The position numbers were made by a program, and so were the translations under genes. Source: Puffinus mauretanicus (lineage: Eukaryota; Chordata; Aves; Procellariiformes; Procellariidae). Taken from it: a DNA stretch of 64,000 nucleotides. The notes under the pieces are model-generated. The model saw nothing but the letters and a program-made list of their open reading frames with translations. It made no database searches and was not told where the DNA came from. The stretch covers positions 620,001 to 684,000 of the forward strand of contig JAJKFH010003821.1 in the NCBI GenBank assembly GCA_023333565.1, written 5' to 3'. Positions 63,718 to 64,000 of the stretch are shown piece after piece. Position 1 is the first letter of the stretch. Every line of letters begins with the position of its first letter.

Positions 63718-64000
63718 GTGAGTGCGCATTGACGGGTACAGCCGGCGCGCCGAGCCCTTCTCGGCAGCCTGCTTGCTTTGGTGGTTTCAGCAGACAAAAA
63801 TGCAAACACGGCTCTGGAAAGTCATTGCAAAACACATGCATCGAGAAGCAGTCCCGAAGCACTACGGAAAAAAACCTGAAGGAGGGATAACAGGAGCCAT
63901 ACGGTGACTTTGTGGTGTTTGGCGGTGGTGTGACTCCCTTCCCCGGCTCTGGGAAGGGCAAATGTTAGCCGCTGCTGGCTTCTGGATCCCTTCTGGCAGC
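63718..64000 (+). other. LIMS1: LIMS1 intron, continuing past the window
   Basis: The sequence after the gtgagt donor has no LIM-domain exon. The common LIMS1 exon (MANALASATCERC in mammals) is not in the window. Confidence 0.8.

Noticed and set aside
1..64000. CRISPR arrays, rRNA, tRNA or operon-like gene clusters
   Set aside because: No spaced direct repeats, no recognisable tRNA or rRNA, and the whole window has vertebrate intron-exon structure.

Overview
The window is vertebrate nuclear DNA, almost certainly avian. The evidence is split genes with GT-AG introns, a dense CpG-island promoter, several 3'-end fragments of CR1 LINEs (the dominant bird retrotransposon), and a solo LTR of the type that begins TGTCCTGG and ends CCACGACA, which is common in neoavian genomes. 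I cannot name the species.

The left part (1 to about 14.8 kb, + strand) is the 3' end of GCC2 (GRIP and coiled-coil protein 2, GCC185). Ten coding exons can be placed with exact splice sites. Together they give 1442 coding bases: two bases completing a split codon, 479 codons and a stop. The reading frame is intact, and it ends in a GRIP domain and the tail HSWSGLR. A 3' UTR of about 2.5 kb follows, with three canonical AATAAA signals. From about 14.8 to 22.4 kb lies a gene-poor intergenic stretch with one reverse-oriented CR1.

The rest (22.4 to 64 kb, + strand) is the 5' region of LIMS1 (PINCH1), the neighbour of GCC2 in mammals. Only first exons are present. I place three: one in a strong CpG island at 22966-22997, one in a smaller island at 51103-51128, and one at 63611-63717. 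All three carry 2 bases beyond whole codons (32, 26 and 107 bases). Each could therefore splice in frame to the same downstream exon, which lies beyond 64 kb and encodes the LIM domains. Two match N-termini known from mammalian LIMS1 isoforms; the 51 kb one I do not recognise.

The two LIMS1 introns (about 28 kb and 12.5 kb) hold further CpG-rich clusters, an old hAT-like short transposon with terminal inverted repeats, a decayed CR1/L3-type reverse-transcriptase fossil, a solo LTR, two CR1 tails, a G-rich minisatellite and a compact hairpin resembling a microRNA precursor. I see no prokaryotic-type system, CRISPR array, rRNA or tRNA. The most interesting content is regulatory: the LIMS1 alternative-promoter arrangement, a GC-AG intron in GCC2, and the unexplained hairpin and transposon relics.
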